Assembly: GCA_034440615.1 (NCBI GenBank) | Contig: JAOTOM010004022.1 | Span: 148,045-212,044, forward strand | From: Ashinkailepas kermadecensis | Taxonomy: Eukaryota; Arthropoda; Thecostraca; Neolepadidae | Direction of reading: 5' to 3' | Length of the DNA stretch: 64,000 bases | Notes under the pieces: generated by a model | Database searches by the model: none | What the model saw: the letters and a program-made list of their open reading frames with translations, nothing else | What the model was told of the DNA's origin: nothing | Translations under genes and position numbers: made by a program | Shown: in pieces, positions 35,339-46,412 of the stretch | How the letters are laid out: every line of letters starts with the position of its first letter | Position numbering within the stretch: position 1 is the stretch's first letter

Positions 35339-37262
35339 GTAAGTACTGGGGGGGGGGGGGCTCAGGGCGCATCGACTTCAGTTATCATGCAGCAAGTAAG
35401 TACTGGTGGTGGCCGGCAAGACTGGGTCGTGCAGACCAGAATGTGACGATTTGCACGACATTGATGCCAAGTGTGTGCCCGCTGTGATTTGTTTGACGCT
35501 TGGAAGCTGCGGTATTTGGAGGTCGGTACAGTCTGCAACTGCTACGTTTTTCAGCTGTAAATCATCGGTGAAGTTGGGTTGTCGTTTACAAAGCTTTTCC
35601 TGGTCAACAATTGTCACGTTTTCTGATTGGCTGTCATTGTCCCAGACTGACCAGGTTGACCACTGTGACAGATGATCACGTGACCTGACCGGACCCGACT
35701 GCTGACGCTTGGCTGATGACTGTGACGAGTGCATCACGTGACCTGAAGGTTTTTCAGTGTGGCCTGTGGGTCATCCGGATTGGCCACGCGTCCAATAATG
35801 CGCTACCCCAGGAATCTGACTCGGCGATGGGAAATTAGCGATGGCGCCATCCTGCGCAGATAACCTGGTCCACTTTATTATCACCAGAAATTTTATTATG
35901 TTTCCTCTGATTCCATTGGCTCTTGCCCGTCGGCTCACGTTTTTATCTGCAGCGAGAATGCTCGCAGTTAAATGTCGGCGCAAGTTGCGCATTCGCGATA
36001 GGCGCTCACATCGCTGCCGACTGTGCGCGGGCGAATAGCGCCGTGCACAGCTGGTGGCGTAGGCTGTCCATTGCGCTGGTTGCGAAGTGGTGTGTTGTGG
36101 CGCATCACGCCGACCCCCGACGTGGTGTGAACTTCCGGTGGATATGGCGTCCACCCGACCCACCTAAAGCCGCGGCCGAGATTGGGAACCGATATCACAG
36201 TGTGTCTTTTTTAGTCGGCTAAGGCATGATGTAAGCCGGCTGAATATGACTAGCTTCAACCGCATGGTGGCTAATATTTCATCGTGCTTGAAGTTTCGTC
36301 CAGTTTTGTCGACTTTGTTGTGAAAAACCGACACGCAATTCAGTATTGTCGTGTTGTTTCATTTAATCAGTTGCAAAATCAGTAAATTTCATGAGGTTTT
36401 TGCGTTTTGATATGTACGGTGCAAACCGATGTTCCCACTCGGACGTCCTGGCCATTCAAGTGATATATTTGCGAACTTTACCAACTTAATTCCGATGGTT
36501 GTTCGTAATATTCCGGTAAGCTAGTTCCACGATGTTGCTCTATATGTCACACAGCTTCTGGGCTTCGGGATCTGTTCATTGTTCTATTCTGCTTCGGCTT
36601 TCCCTGTGTAGCTACCCTAACCATGCTGGGCGGCAGGTCCGTCACCGGTTCTGAGGGCACCAGACATACGTTTTGAGATTGGACACCTGGCTAATTCGTC
36701 ACCATGGATGGAGCTTTGGTGTTGGTATGTGACATGGAACGCCACCTCTGTTTATTCAAGTACAACCTAGAATTAGACAATTTTACATAAGGCTCATGGC
36801 GACGAATATAAAAAAAAAACACCACGTACAAAAGCACCATTTCCTCGAAAGCACTACCTGGTTTTATTGGGATTGATTTGGAAACTCGCTGTGTGCGATG
36901 TGTAGAACAATTCTGAATATTTCATAGCTATTTTGATAGTCCCTCTTCTTTTTCCCGTCCACGTACCATCAAAGTCGAATGTTTTTGCGTTGCGTTTGTT
37001 ATGCATTTGTTGGCAAGTTTCAGCGGGCTTTAGCTGGTTAAAAACAGTTTGGTCACTGGTATGACAAAAAGTAGTCTTAGCCGAATTCTTGCTAACCCTG
37101 GTGCTGGCAGGGAGTATTGTACATCTGTACAATTACAGGTATGCATTTTTTTCTTCTCGGCTTATCGTAATTAAGCAGAACGTTCTGATTTATTCCCAAT
37201 AAAAATGTTATCTTGTTTGCCCGCACAGATTTTCAACGAGTTTGTGAAAAGACGGTCATAAA

Positions 37263-37462
37263 AAGTAACTAAATGCTCATATTAAGTAAAATAGGATCAT
37301 AAATCGGTCTAATATATTTCTGGCATGGCCCTTCTTCGGAAACGAAGAACAAAGGTCCTGAAGAAAGGTCTCCGAAGAAGGGTCTCCGAAGAAGGGCCAT
37401 GTCCGAAATATATTAGACCGATTTATGATCCTATTTTACTTAATATCAGCATTTGGTTACTT
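37263..37462. mobile_element. long foldback (hairpin) element
   Basis: Two inverted arms of about 78 bp (37263-37340 and 37385-37462) separated by a 44-base loop. The inner ~60 bp of each arm is almost perfect (for example GGATCATAAATCGGTCTAAT against its complement) and the outer parts have scattered mismatches. The loop contains two more copies of the GAAGAAGGGTCTCC motif found at the inner arm ends. A 13-base direct repeat CGAGTTTGTGAAA lies outside on both sides (37237 and 37516) but not immediately adjacent. It may be a foldback transposon/MITE or an inverted duplication. Confidence 0.75.
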
Positions 37463-37823
37463 CATATAATCGTCTTTAATTCGACAATGCTCAGCACAGC
37501 TCTCCGCAACATCATCGAGTTTGTGAAAGTAAAGATCAATTATTCGAAACATCAACTCCCAGGTCCCATTTTTTTAATTCCTCCGGAACCGCAACGACGC
37601 AACAGCGCGTGTGAACTGCTCTGGCAGTCTCTGGCAGTCTTGGCCGAGCCGGCCGGTGCGGCGACGAGTGCCGTCTCCGTCCGCAGCGGCATGGCCACAA
37701 AAACCCTTCATCCTAGTCGCTCGGCAAGAGTGGCATGCATTCTTGCCGCACAAAAACGTCACGAACGCCAGGATTACACGGAGAGCGACATCGCGCACGT
37801 CGGATCAGCACTCACTCTGTCGC

Positions 37824-38545
37824 AGCCTGCCCGCGCCACAGCCGACACTGCAGTGTCCACTCTTGTCCCGTCGGCCTGCCCGCGCCACAGCCAACACTGC
37901 AGTGTCCACTCTTGTCCCGTCGGCCTGCCCGCGCCACAGCCAACACTGCAGTGTCCACTCTTGTCCCGTCGCCTGCCGCGCCACAGCCAACACTGGTGTC
38001 TGTCCCGTCGGCCTGCCCGCGCCCGCCGACACTGGTGTACTTGTCGTGGCCTGCCCGCGCCACAGCAAATGCGTGTCCCTGTCCTCGGCCTGCCCGCGCC
38101 ACAGCCAACACTGGTGTCCTTGTCGTGGCCTGCCCGCGCAAGCCGACACTGGTGTCCACTCTTGTCCCGTCGGCCTGCCCGCGCCACAGCCAACACTGCA
38201 GTGTCACTCTTGTCCCGTCGGCCTGCCCGCGCCACAGCCGACACTGTAGTATCCACTCTTGTCCCGTCGGCTTGCCCGCGCCACAGCCGACACTGTGTAT
38301 CCATCTTGTCCGTCGGCCTGCCCCGCCACAGCCGACACTGGTGTCCACCTGTCCGTCGGCCGCCCGCGCAACAGCCAACACTGCAGTGTCCACTCTTGTC
38401 CCGTCGGCCTGCCCGCGCCACAGCCAACACTGCAGTGTCCACTCTTGTCCCGTCGGCCTGCCCGCGCCACAGCCGACACTGCAGTGTCCACTCTTGTCCC
38501 GTCGGCCTGCCCGCGCCACAGCCGACACTGCAGTGTCCACTCTTC
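37824..38545. repeat. 49 bp minisatellite, about 15 copies
   Basis: Units contain CCTGCCCGCGCCACAGCCAA, CACTGCAGTGT and CCACTCTTGTCCCGTCGG. The middle copies (37960-38360) carry many deletions while both ends are near identical. Confidence 0.95.
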
Positions 38546-38811
38546 CTGTCCGGTCACGCGGACATTTGCCGGGACCGAACTGTCGATCCGTGCTCTGGTG
38601 CATAGTGTGGCGGTGCCGAGGCGCTCCAGCTGGGAGTTCCCACGCCGCTAACGTAGGTTCTGATCGCTGCCACCGAGCAGCGGCTGGTCTCATCGCCGCG
38701 ATATGTAGCAGCGTCACTAGTAGCACGACTCGTCTGTCATCCCACCAGTGCGCCGACTCTTCGGGCTGTCTGCCACAACAGCCGGTACACAGCCGTCGTC
38801 TCGGCATCATC

Positions 38812-40395
38812 TCCCATGACAGAGACCGTCTCCGTATGCTCTTCCATGAAAGAGATCGCCTCCGCGTGCTCTCCCATGACAGAGGTCGTCTCCGCATGCT
38901 CTTCCACTACGACAGAAATCGTCTCCGCATGCTCTCCAATGACTGATATCGTCTTCCATGACAGGGACCATCTCCGTATGTTCTTCTATGACAGAGGTCG
39001 TCTCCGTACGCTGTCATATAATAGAGATCGTCTCCGAATGCTCTCCCATGACAGAAATCGTCTCCGTACGCTGTCATATAAAATATATCGTCTCCGTATG
39101 CTCTCTCATGTGACAGAGATCGTCCCTGTGTCCTCTTCCATGACATATGTCCCCGTATGCTCTTCCATGGCAGAGATCGTCTCCGCATGCTCTCTCATGA
39201 CAGAGATCGTCTTCGTATGCTCTCATATGACATAGGTCGTCGCCGTGCGCTGACATATAATAGAGATCTTCTCCGTATGGCTTCCCATGACAGAGGTCGT
39301 CTCCGTACGCTGTCATATAAAATAGATTGTCTCCGTATGCTTTCCCGTGACAAAGATCGTTTCCGCATGCTCTACCATGACAAAGGTCATCTCCGTATGT
39401 TCTTCCATGACAGAGGTCGTCTCCGTGCGCTGTCATATAAAATAGATCGTCCCCGTGTGCTCTCCCATGGTAAAGATCGCTTCCGCATGCTCTGCCATGA
39501 CAGAGGCCATCTTCCCATGCTCTCCCATGGAAGGGATCGGCTCCGCATGCTTTCTTAGGTCAGAGATCGTCTCCGTATGCTCTCCCATGACAGATATTGC
39601 CTCCGCATGCTCTCCCATGACAGAGGCCGTCTTCCCATGCTCTCCCATGACAGAGGCCGTCTTTCCATGCTCTCCCGTGACAGAAGCCGTCTTCCCATGC
39701 TCTCCCATGACAGAGGCCGTCTTCCCATGCTCTCCCGTGACAGAGGCCGTCTTCCCTCCCGTGACAGAGGCCGTCTTCCCATGCTCTCCCATGACAGAGG
39801 CCGTCTTCCCATGCTCTCCCATGACAGAGGCCGTCTTCCCATGCTCTCCCGTGACAGAGGCCATCTTCCCATGCTCTCCCGTGACAGAGGCCGTCTTCCC
39901 TCCCGTGACAGAGGCCATCTTCCCATGCTCTCCCATGACAGAGGCCGTCTTCCCATGCTCTCCCATGACAGAGGCCGTCTTCCCATGCTCTTCCATGACA
40001 GAGGCCGTCTTCCCATGCTCTCCCATGACAGAGGCCGTCTTCCCATGCTCTCCCATGGAAGAGATCGTCTCCGGACTCCCGAATGATCTTCCATAACAGA
40101 TCGTATGCTCTTCCATGACAGATGTCGTCTCCGCATGCTCTCTCATGACAGAGATCGTCTCCGTGTCCACTTCCATGACAGATGTGTCTCCGTATGGTCT
40201 TCCATGACAGAGATCGTCTCCGTATGCTCTAAAATGGCAGACATGACAGGTCGTCTTCGCACGCTGTCATGTGATAGAGATTGTCTCCGGATGTCTTCCC
40301 ATGATAGCGGTCCTCTGCGCGCTGTCATATAATAGGGGTCGTCTTCGTATGCTCTTCCATGACAGAGGTCATCTCTGCATGTTCGTCCACGACAG
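38812..40395. repeat. 30 bp minisatellite, about 50 copies
   Basis: Unit CATGACAGAGGCCGTCTTCC plus CATGCTCTCC. The core (39590-40060) is highly homogeneous; on both sides units diverge (GATCGTCTCCGTATGCTC, CGCTGTCATATAAAATAGAT), giving a conserved-centre, decayed-edge profile. Confidence 0.95.
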
Positions 40396-40940
40396 CGATC
40401 TTACCCGTACGCTCTCCAAATACAATGGTCGTCTCTGCTGGCGTTTCCCACAGCAGCGCGCATGTACGCATGTTGCTCCGTGACGTCCGTCGTCTCGATG
40501 ACACCACAGCACGACTCGAAGTCTGTCACCGCCGACTGGGGTCGTCCCGCTCCTCTCAGCGTCAGCTGAGTGCGCTCGGTGGTGGTGCCCACCTGGCGCC
40601 CACCTGGCGCCCGCCGGCTACCGGCGACACCCTGCCGTGCAACGCTATCTTGCTGCAAGGGCGTCCAGTGCGGCGCTATCGCCGCAATGTGCACTGTGCA
40701 CACTGCACTGTGCAGGCAGCTCTTATCCCGACCACTTTCACACGATCCGCATTGTGTAGCGACGGCAGGAGGCAGAAGAGGGAGCGGGCGGGGCTGGGCC
40801 TCCACACTCCGCGACCTTCTTGTTGCGGGCGGCTGGTCCCCTGTATTGTCGCCTTTGGTCGCCTCAGCTCTGCACCCGGCTAGCATTAAGAGCGATGGCA
40901 AAGCCAGAACAAGTCGGCTCGTATGTGGACAGAAAATAAA

Positions 40941-41966
40941 CTAACATGAGCAGTCCGACCCGGTTGGACCTGGCAACCATTCTTTTGGCACTTCCATAAC
41001 CTTTCCTTGCAATGTTTCAAGCCTTGCTTTCTTCGAACCCGAATTAAGCCTGCTATGTGAATTTTGCTTTTCGGTCAGTTTCATCCCAGCATTTCCTCTA
41101 AATTGCTCGCATTCTTCGTGCAAAGAAAGGTTTTGCGGTGTCCCCGGCCGCGCTGGGTCACTTGATGGTGGTGGCGCTGAGCACGGCGTCGCGCCATCTA
41201 TATTCACCGCAACCTCGCAACACCGTTGTGGTTGACAGGGCGGATGCCCGATCCGTGTGAGAGGACCTATACCGCCATCTATATTCACTGCAACCTCGCC
41301 AACACCGTTGTCGGTTGACAGCGGCAGGATGCCCGATCCTGTGTCGGCAGCACGGCACCCATATAGCCCGCCATCTATATTCACTGCAACCTCGCCAACA
41401 CCGTTGTCGGTTGACAGCGGCAGGATGCCCGATCCTGTGTCGGCAGCACGGTACCCATATAGCCCGCCATCTATATTCACCGCAACCTCGCCAACACCGT
41501 TGTCGGTTGACAGCGGCAGGATGCCCGATCCTGTGTCGGCAGCACGGTACCCATATAGCCCGCCATCTATATTCACCGCAACCTCGCCAACACCGTTGTC
41601 GGTTGACAGCGGCAGGATGCCCGATCCTGTGTCGGCAGCACGGTACCCATATAGCCCGCCATCTATACTCACTGCACCTGCCAACACCGTTGTCGGTTGA
41701 CAGCGGCAGGATGCCCGATCCTGTGTCGGCAGCACGGTACCCATATAGCCCGCCCCGGCCCTTACTTCTCTAGCACCCACAATGGTGTCCTCTGGTAAAT
41801 AGAAGTTCTCGTGTATGTGCCTCTTAACGTGTTGTTTTCTTCGTTTCGGTTTTCTGTCCAGGTAGGCGAACATCCTTGCAGATTTCGGCCTATCTGGATC
41901 TACCTGGACCTGGATCTGGACTTGGCCTACCAAGCCTACAAAGGGTCTAAGTAGTAGCTGTCTCAC
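40941..41966 (-). CDS. antisense open frame with in-frame 96 bp repeats, unrecognised
   Basis: A 341-codon open frame antisense to EGFR intron 1. The N-terminal part (about residues 1-70) is basic and ordinary-looking (FAYLDRKPKRRKQHVKRHI...). The middle is several copies of a 32-residue unit containing GYRAADTGSGILPLS and GVGEVAVNIDGG, encoded by the 96 bp minisatellite. The C-terminal ~70 residues (ECEQFRGNAGMKLTEKQNSH... to a TGSDCSC end) are non-repetitive. Because 96 is divisible by three, the frame survives copy-number change, so openness is weak evidence. A GTAAGG donor-like site after the basic part (minus strand, near 41765) would let the repeats be intronic. No family recognised; a decayed mobile-element ORF is equally possible. 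Confidence 0.25.
   Translation of the reverse strand: MRQLLLRPFVGLVGQVQIQVQVDPDRPKSARMFAYLDRKPKRRKQHVKRHIHENFYLPEDTIVGAREVRAGAGYMGTVLPTQDRASCRCQPTTVLAGAVSIDGGLYGYRAADTGSGILPLSTDNGVGEVAVNIDGGLYGYRAADTGSGILPLSTDNGVGEVAVNIDGGLYGYRAADTGSGILPLSTDNGVGEVAVNIDGGLYGCRAADTGSGILPLSTDNGVGEVAVNIDGGIGPLTRIGHPPCQPQRCCEVAVNIDGATPCSAPPPSSDPARPGTPQNLSLHEECEQFRGNAGMKLTEKQNSHSRLNSGSKKARLETLQGKVMEVPKEWLPGPTGSDCSC
41230..41760. repeat. 96 bp minisatellite, about 5.5 copies
   Basis: Units contain CGCCATCTATATTCACCGCA, CCTCGCCAACACCGTTGTCG, GTTGACAGCGGCAGGATGCC and GTGTCGGCAGCACGGTACCC. Inner copies are almost identical; the outermost copy at each end is shortened. Confidence 0.96.
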
Positions 41967-42574
41967 AATTTGTTGGCAAAGGACATTTTATACCCTATTT
42001 CCACGCAAAGCCCATGTGGCTAATGCTAAAGTTCATGTCAGGTTGGGGTGGTTGGACCTGTAGTCCCATCCACCGCCATATTCTGCACTCACTCCCAGAA
42101 GCTATTTGGCTCTTTCATGCTTGCAGCCAACCAAACAAAATTATTTCGTTGTCTTAAGGCTCTGGCTTCCGACTTGAGCATGGCCGGCTGAGTTGCTTTT
42201 GCACATCCTTATGTTGTCCTACCACCATCTACAGAAACACCGGCTGCACTCCTGGTCTGGACTAACTGACCTCTGCCCCTTGTACTGGTACAAGTACAGA
42301 ATGGTCCCACTCGTACCGGTACCCGTGCTCCGAGTCCGGCGCGCCAGTACAATGTGGCATGGGTGTATTCTCTATTGGCTGGAGGGAAGATGTCCCCCAG
42401 GCATCTCCAATAAGTATATTAGTCCCTGCCTTACTTTCGGGGAATGTACGCTTTTCCCTTATCTCCATTGAAATCCTCTCTTTTGCTGTTTCATATGCAA
42501 ACTTGCCCCCCTCCATATCTGATATTCCCCGTAAATAAAACGGAAGTGAAAATATATCCATGGTCTGATTGATC

Positions 42575-42869
42575 GGTACCTGTACCTTGACCGGTTTGCA
42601 CATGTAGGCTGAATGATCTGTACCTGCACCTGCACTGACTTGTACCTGCACCCTTGCTGGTCTGTGCCTGTACCCTGACAGGCCTGTACCCTGACAGGCC
42701 TGTGCCTGTGCTTTGGTTGGCCTGTACCTGCACTCGGACTGACCCGTACCTGTACACTATCTGGCCCGTACCTATGCTCTGGTTGACCTGTACCTGCACC
42801 CGGACTGGCCCGTACTTGTGCCCTGACTGGAATGTGTTTATGCTCCGGTTGACCTGTGCCTGTACTCTG
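42575..42869. repeat. degenerate CCTGTACCTGCACCCTGACTGG repeats next to EGFR exon 2
   Basis: A pyrimidine-rich repeat of about 20-30 bp (CTGTACCTG, CACCCTGACTGG, CCTGTGCCTG variants) whose last recognisable unit (TTGACCTGTGCCTGTACTCT) ends a few bases before the CCGCCAG acceptor of EGFR exon 2. Confidence 0.85.
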
Positions 42870-42876
42870 CCGCCAG

Positions 42877-43043
42877 TTTGTATCGGCACCAGTGGGCGGA
42901 TGTCGGTGCCAGGAAACCGGACAACGCATTACCAGAACCTGCGCGACCGATACACAAACTGCACCTTCGTGGACGGCAACCTGGAGCTGACCTGGCTGCA
43001 GGACGACCGTGTTGACCTCAGCTTCCTGCACTACATCCGAGAG
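42877..43043 (+). CDS. Egfr: EGFR coding exon 2 (start of extracellular L1 domain)
   Basis: Second coding exon of EGFR: 167 bases, acceptor CCGCCAG| and donor GAG|GTAAGT, entering in phase 1 and leaving in phase 0. The 55 codons after the split Ile include CIGTSGRMSVPGN, LRDRYTNCTFVDGNLELTWL and VDLSFLHYIRE. From recall of the family, the NLRDRYTNCT[FY]VDGNLELTWL block is very close to insect EGFR and clearly homologous to the human L1 start (NCEVVLGNLEI..., DLSFLKTIQE). Both L1 cysteines expected here are present, and NCT is an N-glycosylation sequon. The next exon should begin with the conserved [VI]-x-G-Y-[IV]-L-I strand; none was found up to 64000. The two-exon set is therefore only the 5' end of the gene (ligand-binding L1 fragment, no kinase domain in the window). 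Identification is secure. Confidence 0.95.
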
Positions 43044-43650
43044 GTAAGTGCAGAACACCACGGAGCGCGCCGGACTGCCGTACCGCAGAGGATCAGGATC
43101 AGGACCAAGATCCTGGTCTCTTGTCCCTCGTCGTCACGTTCGGGAGAGAACGGCACCGTTGTCGGAGACGAGCTGCCTCTCCACCCAACGCAACAATACG
43201 CAAAAACAAATCCACTTTCTATTTTCGTCCCCTTAATGTCACCTGATCTGACCTCACCTGACCTGACCTCACCTCATCTCATCTTCACCTCATCTGGAAA
43301 TTGCGGCAAGATGTGCTTCATAGCGCACGGATGCAGCTATATGTTCCAGCTCCTTGTTTTGTCCGTTTTTTTTAGTACTCCAGCCACGTCATGGTACAGG
43401 CCCTTCTAAAGCGAGGTCATGTCACCATGGCGTCGGTAATAATACAGGCCCCGCTAAAGCGATGTCATGTCACATCGGTACATGGCCGGACTTGCGGCGA
43501 CACGGATACGCCGCCACAGCTCATCTCAGGGCGCTGGCAACTTTGTACTTTTTTATATTTATTTGAACATTTCAGCACCCGCCTGATGTGGCAACTTCGA
43601 AGCCCTCAAAGCAGTTGGTCCGCTGACTCAGTCTGTGGTTGGCATATCTG

Positions 43651-44410
43651 CCCTGTAGGCGACGCCAGACCCCTGTAGGCGACGCCAGACCCCCTGTAGG
43701 CGACGCCAGACCCCCTGTAGGCGACGCCAGACCCCTGTAGGCGACGCCAGACCCCTGTAGGCGACGCCAGACTCCCTGTAGGCGACGCCAGACCCCCTGT
43801 AGGCGACGCCAGACCTCCTGTAGGCGACGCCAGACCCCCTGTAGGCGACGCCAGCACCCTGTAGGCGACGCCAGACTCCCTGTAGGCGACGCCAGACCCC
43901 CTGTAGGCGACGCCAGACCCCTGTAGGCGACGCCAGACCCCCTGTAGGCGACGCCAGACCCCTGTAGGCGACGCCAGACCCCCTGTAGGCGACGCCAGAC
44001 CCCTGTAGGCGACGCCAGACCCCCTGTAGGCGACGCCAGACCCCCTGTAGGCGACGCCAGACCCCCTGTAGGCGACGCCAGACCCCCTGTAGGCGACGCC
44101 AGACCCCCTGTAGGCGACACCAGACCCCCTGCAGGCGACACCAGACCCCCTGTAGGCGACGCCAGACCCCTGTAGGCGACGCCAGGCCCCCTGTAGGCGA
44201 CACCAGACCCCCTGCAGGCGACACCAGACCCCCTGTAGGCGACGCCAGACCCCCTGTAGGCGACACCAGACCCCCTGTAGGCGACGCCAGACCCCCTGTA
44301 GGCGACACCAGACCCCCTGCAGGCGACACCAGATCCCCTGTAGGCGACACCAGACCCCCTGCAGGCGACACCAGATCCCCTGTAGGCGACGCCAGACCTC
44401 TGTAGGCGAC
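43651..44410. repeat. 20 bp minisatellite, about 38 copies
   Basis: Unit CCCTGTAGGCGACGCCAGAC, with 19 and 20-21 bp length variants (number of C's) and a CACCAG/GCAGG subtype clustered at the right end (44115-44390). Confidence 0.97.
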
Positions 44411-44439
44411 ATCGCGTCACCCGCCAACACGGCAGCTGG

Positions 44440-45022
44440 GCCCGCTGACGTGGGTGTGTGGCCCGCCGGTATGGGTGCTGGGCCCGCTGACGTGGGTGCG
44501 TGGCCCGCCGGTATGGGTGCTGGGCCCGCTGACATGGGTGCGTGGCCTGCCGGTACGGGTGCTGGGCCCGCTGACGTGGGTGCGTGGCCCGCCGGTATGG
44601 GTGCTGGGCCCGCTGACATGGGTGCGTGGCCTGCCGGTACGGGTGCTGGGCCCGCTGACGTGGGTGCGTGGCCCGCCGGTACGGGGGCTGGGCCGCTGAC
44701 GTGGGTGTGTGGTCCGCCGGTACGGGGGGCTGGGCCCGCTGACGTGGGTGTGTGGCCCGCCGGTATGGGTGCTGGGCCCGCTGACGTGGGTGCGTGGCCC
44801 GCCGGTATGGGTGCTGGGCCCGCTGACGTGGATGCGTGGCCCGCCGGTATGGGTGCTGGGCCCGCTGACGTGGGTGCGTGGCCCGCCGGTATGGGTGCTG
44901 GGCCCGCTGACGTGGATGCGTGGCCCGCCGGTATGGGTGCTGGGCCCGCTGACGTGGGTGCGTGGCCCGCCGGTACGGGGGCTGGGCCCGCTGACGCGGG
45001 TGTGTGGCCCGCCGGTGCGGGC
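44440..45022. repeat. 42 bp minisatellite, 14 copies
   Basis: Unit GTGGGTGCGTGGCCCGCCGG then TATGGGTGCTGGGCCCGCTGAC. It directly follows the 20 bp array with only about 30 bases between. Confidence 0.96.
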
Positions 45023-46012
45023 GTGTCGCCCGCCTGCGCGAGTTCATCGTTCGTCGGCGCGTGCGTAGCGCCTGCTGGAGCGGCCGTGTCGCTCGCCTCG
45101 GCACATTTTTCAAACAATAATTTTAACATAAAGTCTAGATTCATATGGTGCAGAGCCCGATGGCCTCCTCAAGATAAATGCTAGAAACAAGACCATTTCT
45201 GGGGTTTTCAGGACCATATATTTCAAATAAGCTATCTTAAACTAGAAGACGTGACATTTCCACCTAACCTCATCACCGCAAACTCTGATTGCCCGCACCG
45301 ACCCGCAGGGTCAAGCATGTCTGTCATGGCGATTGCTGGCAAACACTGAGTAGCAAACAGCTGACAAACCAAACACGGAATCAATTTTTGTCCGTCTAGG
45401 ACTAGGTGTAGAATGTAGAGGCTTTTGTTCCTTCTTATCGTGTTTCAGTGTGGGTGGTCGCTGATTTTAATTATAAGCGTTTGACGACCCTAGAAATGCT
45501 TCCAAAATTCACCCTCCTTAGGCTATCCAGCCTTGCGTTAAAACTGTCAGACCATCCAGTTTTGTGATGCGACCGTCAGTGACTATCACAGATGGTTGGA
45601 CTGACATCAAAAGTCTGAAGAATGATACAAAAAAGCTTCCCATGTTCATGATGCCTGCCAACTGCACCGTCAGAATCCATAATATGAGACTAATCATGTC
45701 AGTCGATGTAATACATTTTAAAATGATAATCAATGCAGGATATTGTATTTTGCTTACACTCTTATGTTTCAAAAATGTGCTTAAGCTTTTAAGCTGCAGA
45801 CTAAGCCCGCCAACCGCCACGGGTTCGCGATTCCGATCCAACCAATCCACCACCAGAGGGACCGGCGCGCTCAAAAAGTTCAGCACGGCTCAGCGTTCTG
45901 GGAAGGCCGACCGCGCCGGCGGCGGTCGTTTGCACAGACTGCCGGAAGAGTCCGCAGAGTCAAACAGTCCACGAGTCCAGAAGAGTCAAACACCCGGTGT
46001 ACATATCCACAT
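45023..46012. other. AT-richer sequence within EGFR intron 2, no gene seen
   Basis: Short open frames on both strands at 45518-46082 without known motifs. Confidence 0.45.
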
Positions 46013-46077
46013 TTCACCAACGCCCGCCGCTGTAGCGGCGGACGTTGGTGAATCCAGCCAGCGCACTGGCTGGATTC
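46013..46077. repeat. two abutting perfect hairpins
   Basis: Hairpin one (46013-46052) pairs TTCACCAACG with CGTTGGTGAA, and inside that CCGCCGCT with AGCGGCGG, with one mismatch and a 2-base loop. Hairpin two (46050-46077) pairs GAATCCAGCCAG with CTGGCTGGATTC around a CGCA loop. They overlap by three bases. Confidence 0.9.
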
Positions 46078-46184
46078 AGTAGCCTGAGGCGTCCTTTCCG
46101 ACCCGCGGGGCGGCCGGCAGCCGGTCAGCTCTGGTGGTGAACACCGGGCATAATTTACTCACGCGACAAGCTGTGAGTGAGTGA

Positions 46185-46412
46185 GCTCGTCCCCCGCAGT
46201 CACTCATCCACGCAGAGTGGTATGTTCTGGCTACACTGTCTGAGGTTGTCACCACTGCTGGTCTCGTCCCCGCTCAGTCACTTACCCACGCAGAGTGGTA
46301 TGTTCTGGCTACATTGTCTGAGGTTGTCACCACTGCTGGTCTCGTCCCCGCTCAGTCACTTACCCACGCAAAGTGGTATGTTCTGGCTACACTGTCTGAG
46401 GTTGACACCACT
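46185..46412. repeat. 78 bp tandem repeat, 3 copies
   Basis: Units start near 46198, 46276 and 46354 and contain GCAGAGTGGTATGTTCTGGC and CTGAGGTTGTCACCACTGCT. Confidence 0.95.

Larger units (their letters stand above)
35339..42876 (+). other. Egfr: EGFR intron 1
   Basis: The 7538-base interval between the GTAAGT donor and the CCGCCAG acceptor, phase 1. It contains a foldback element (37.26-37.46 kb), minisatellites (37.82-38.55, 38.81-40.40, 41.23-41.76 and 42.58-42.87 kb) and otherwise non-repetitive sequence with no recognised gene. An antisense open frame at 40941-41966 is listed separately. First introns of receptor kinase genes are usually large, and its phase and position match the human EGFR intron 1 (split codon just before the first L1 cysteine). 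Confidence 0.75.

Noticed and set aside
43651..44410. CRISPR-like regular direct repeats
   Set aside because: Units are contiguous tandem copies with no unique spacers, in a eukaryotic intron.
43572..45184. Overlapping 244-513-codon frames on both strands
   Set aside because: They run through the adjacent 20 bp and 42 bp arrays; openness follows from the unit sequence.
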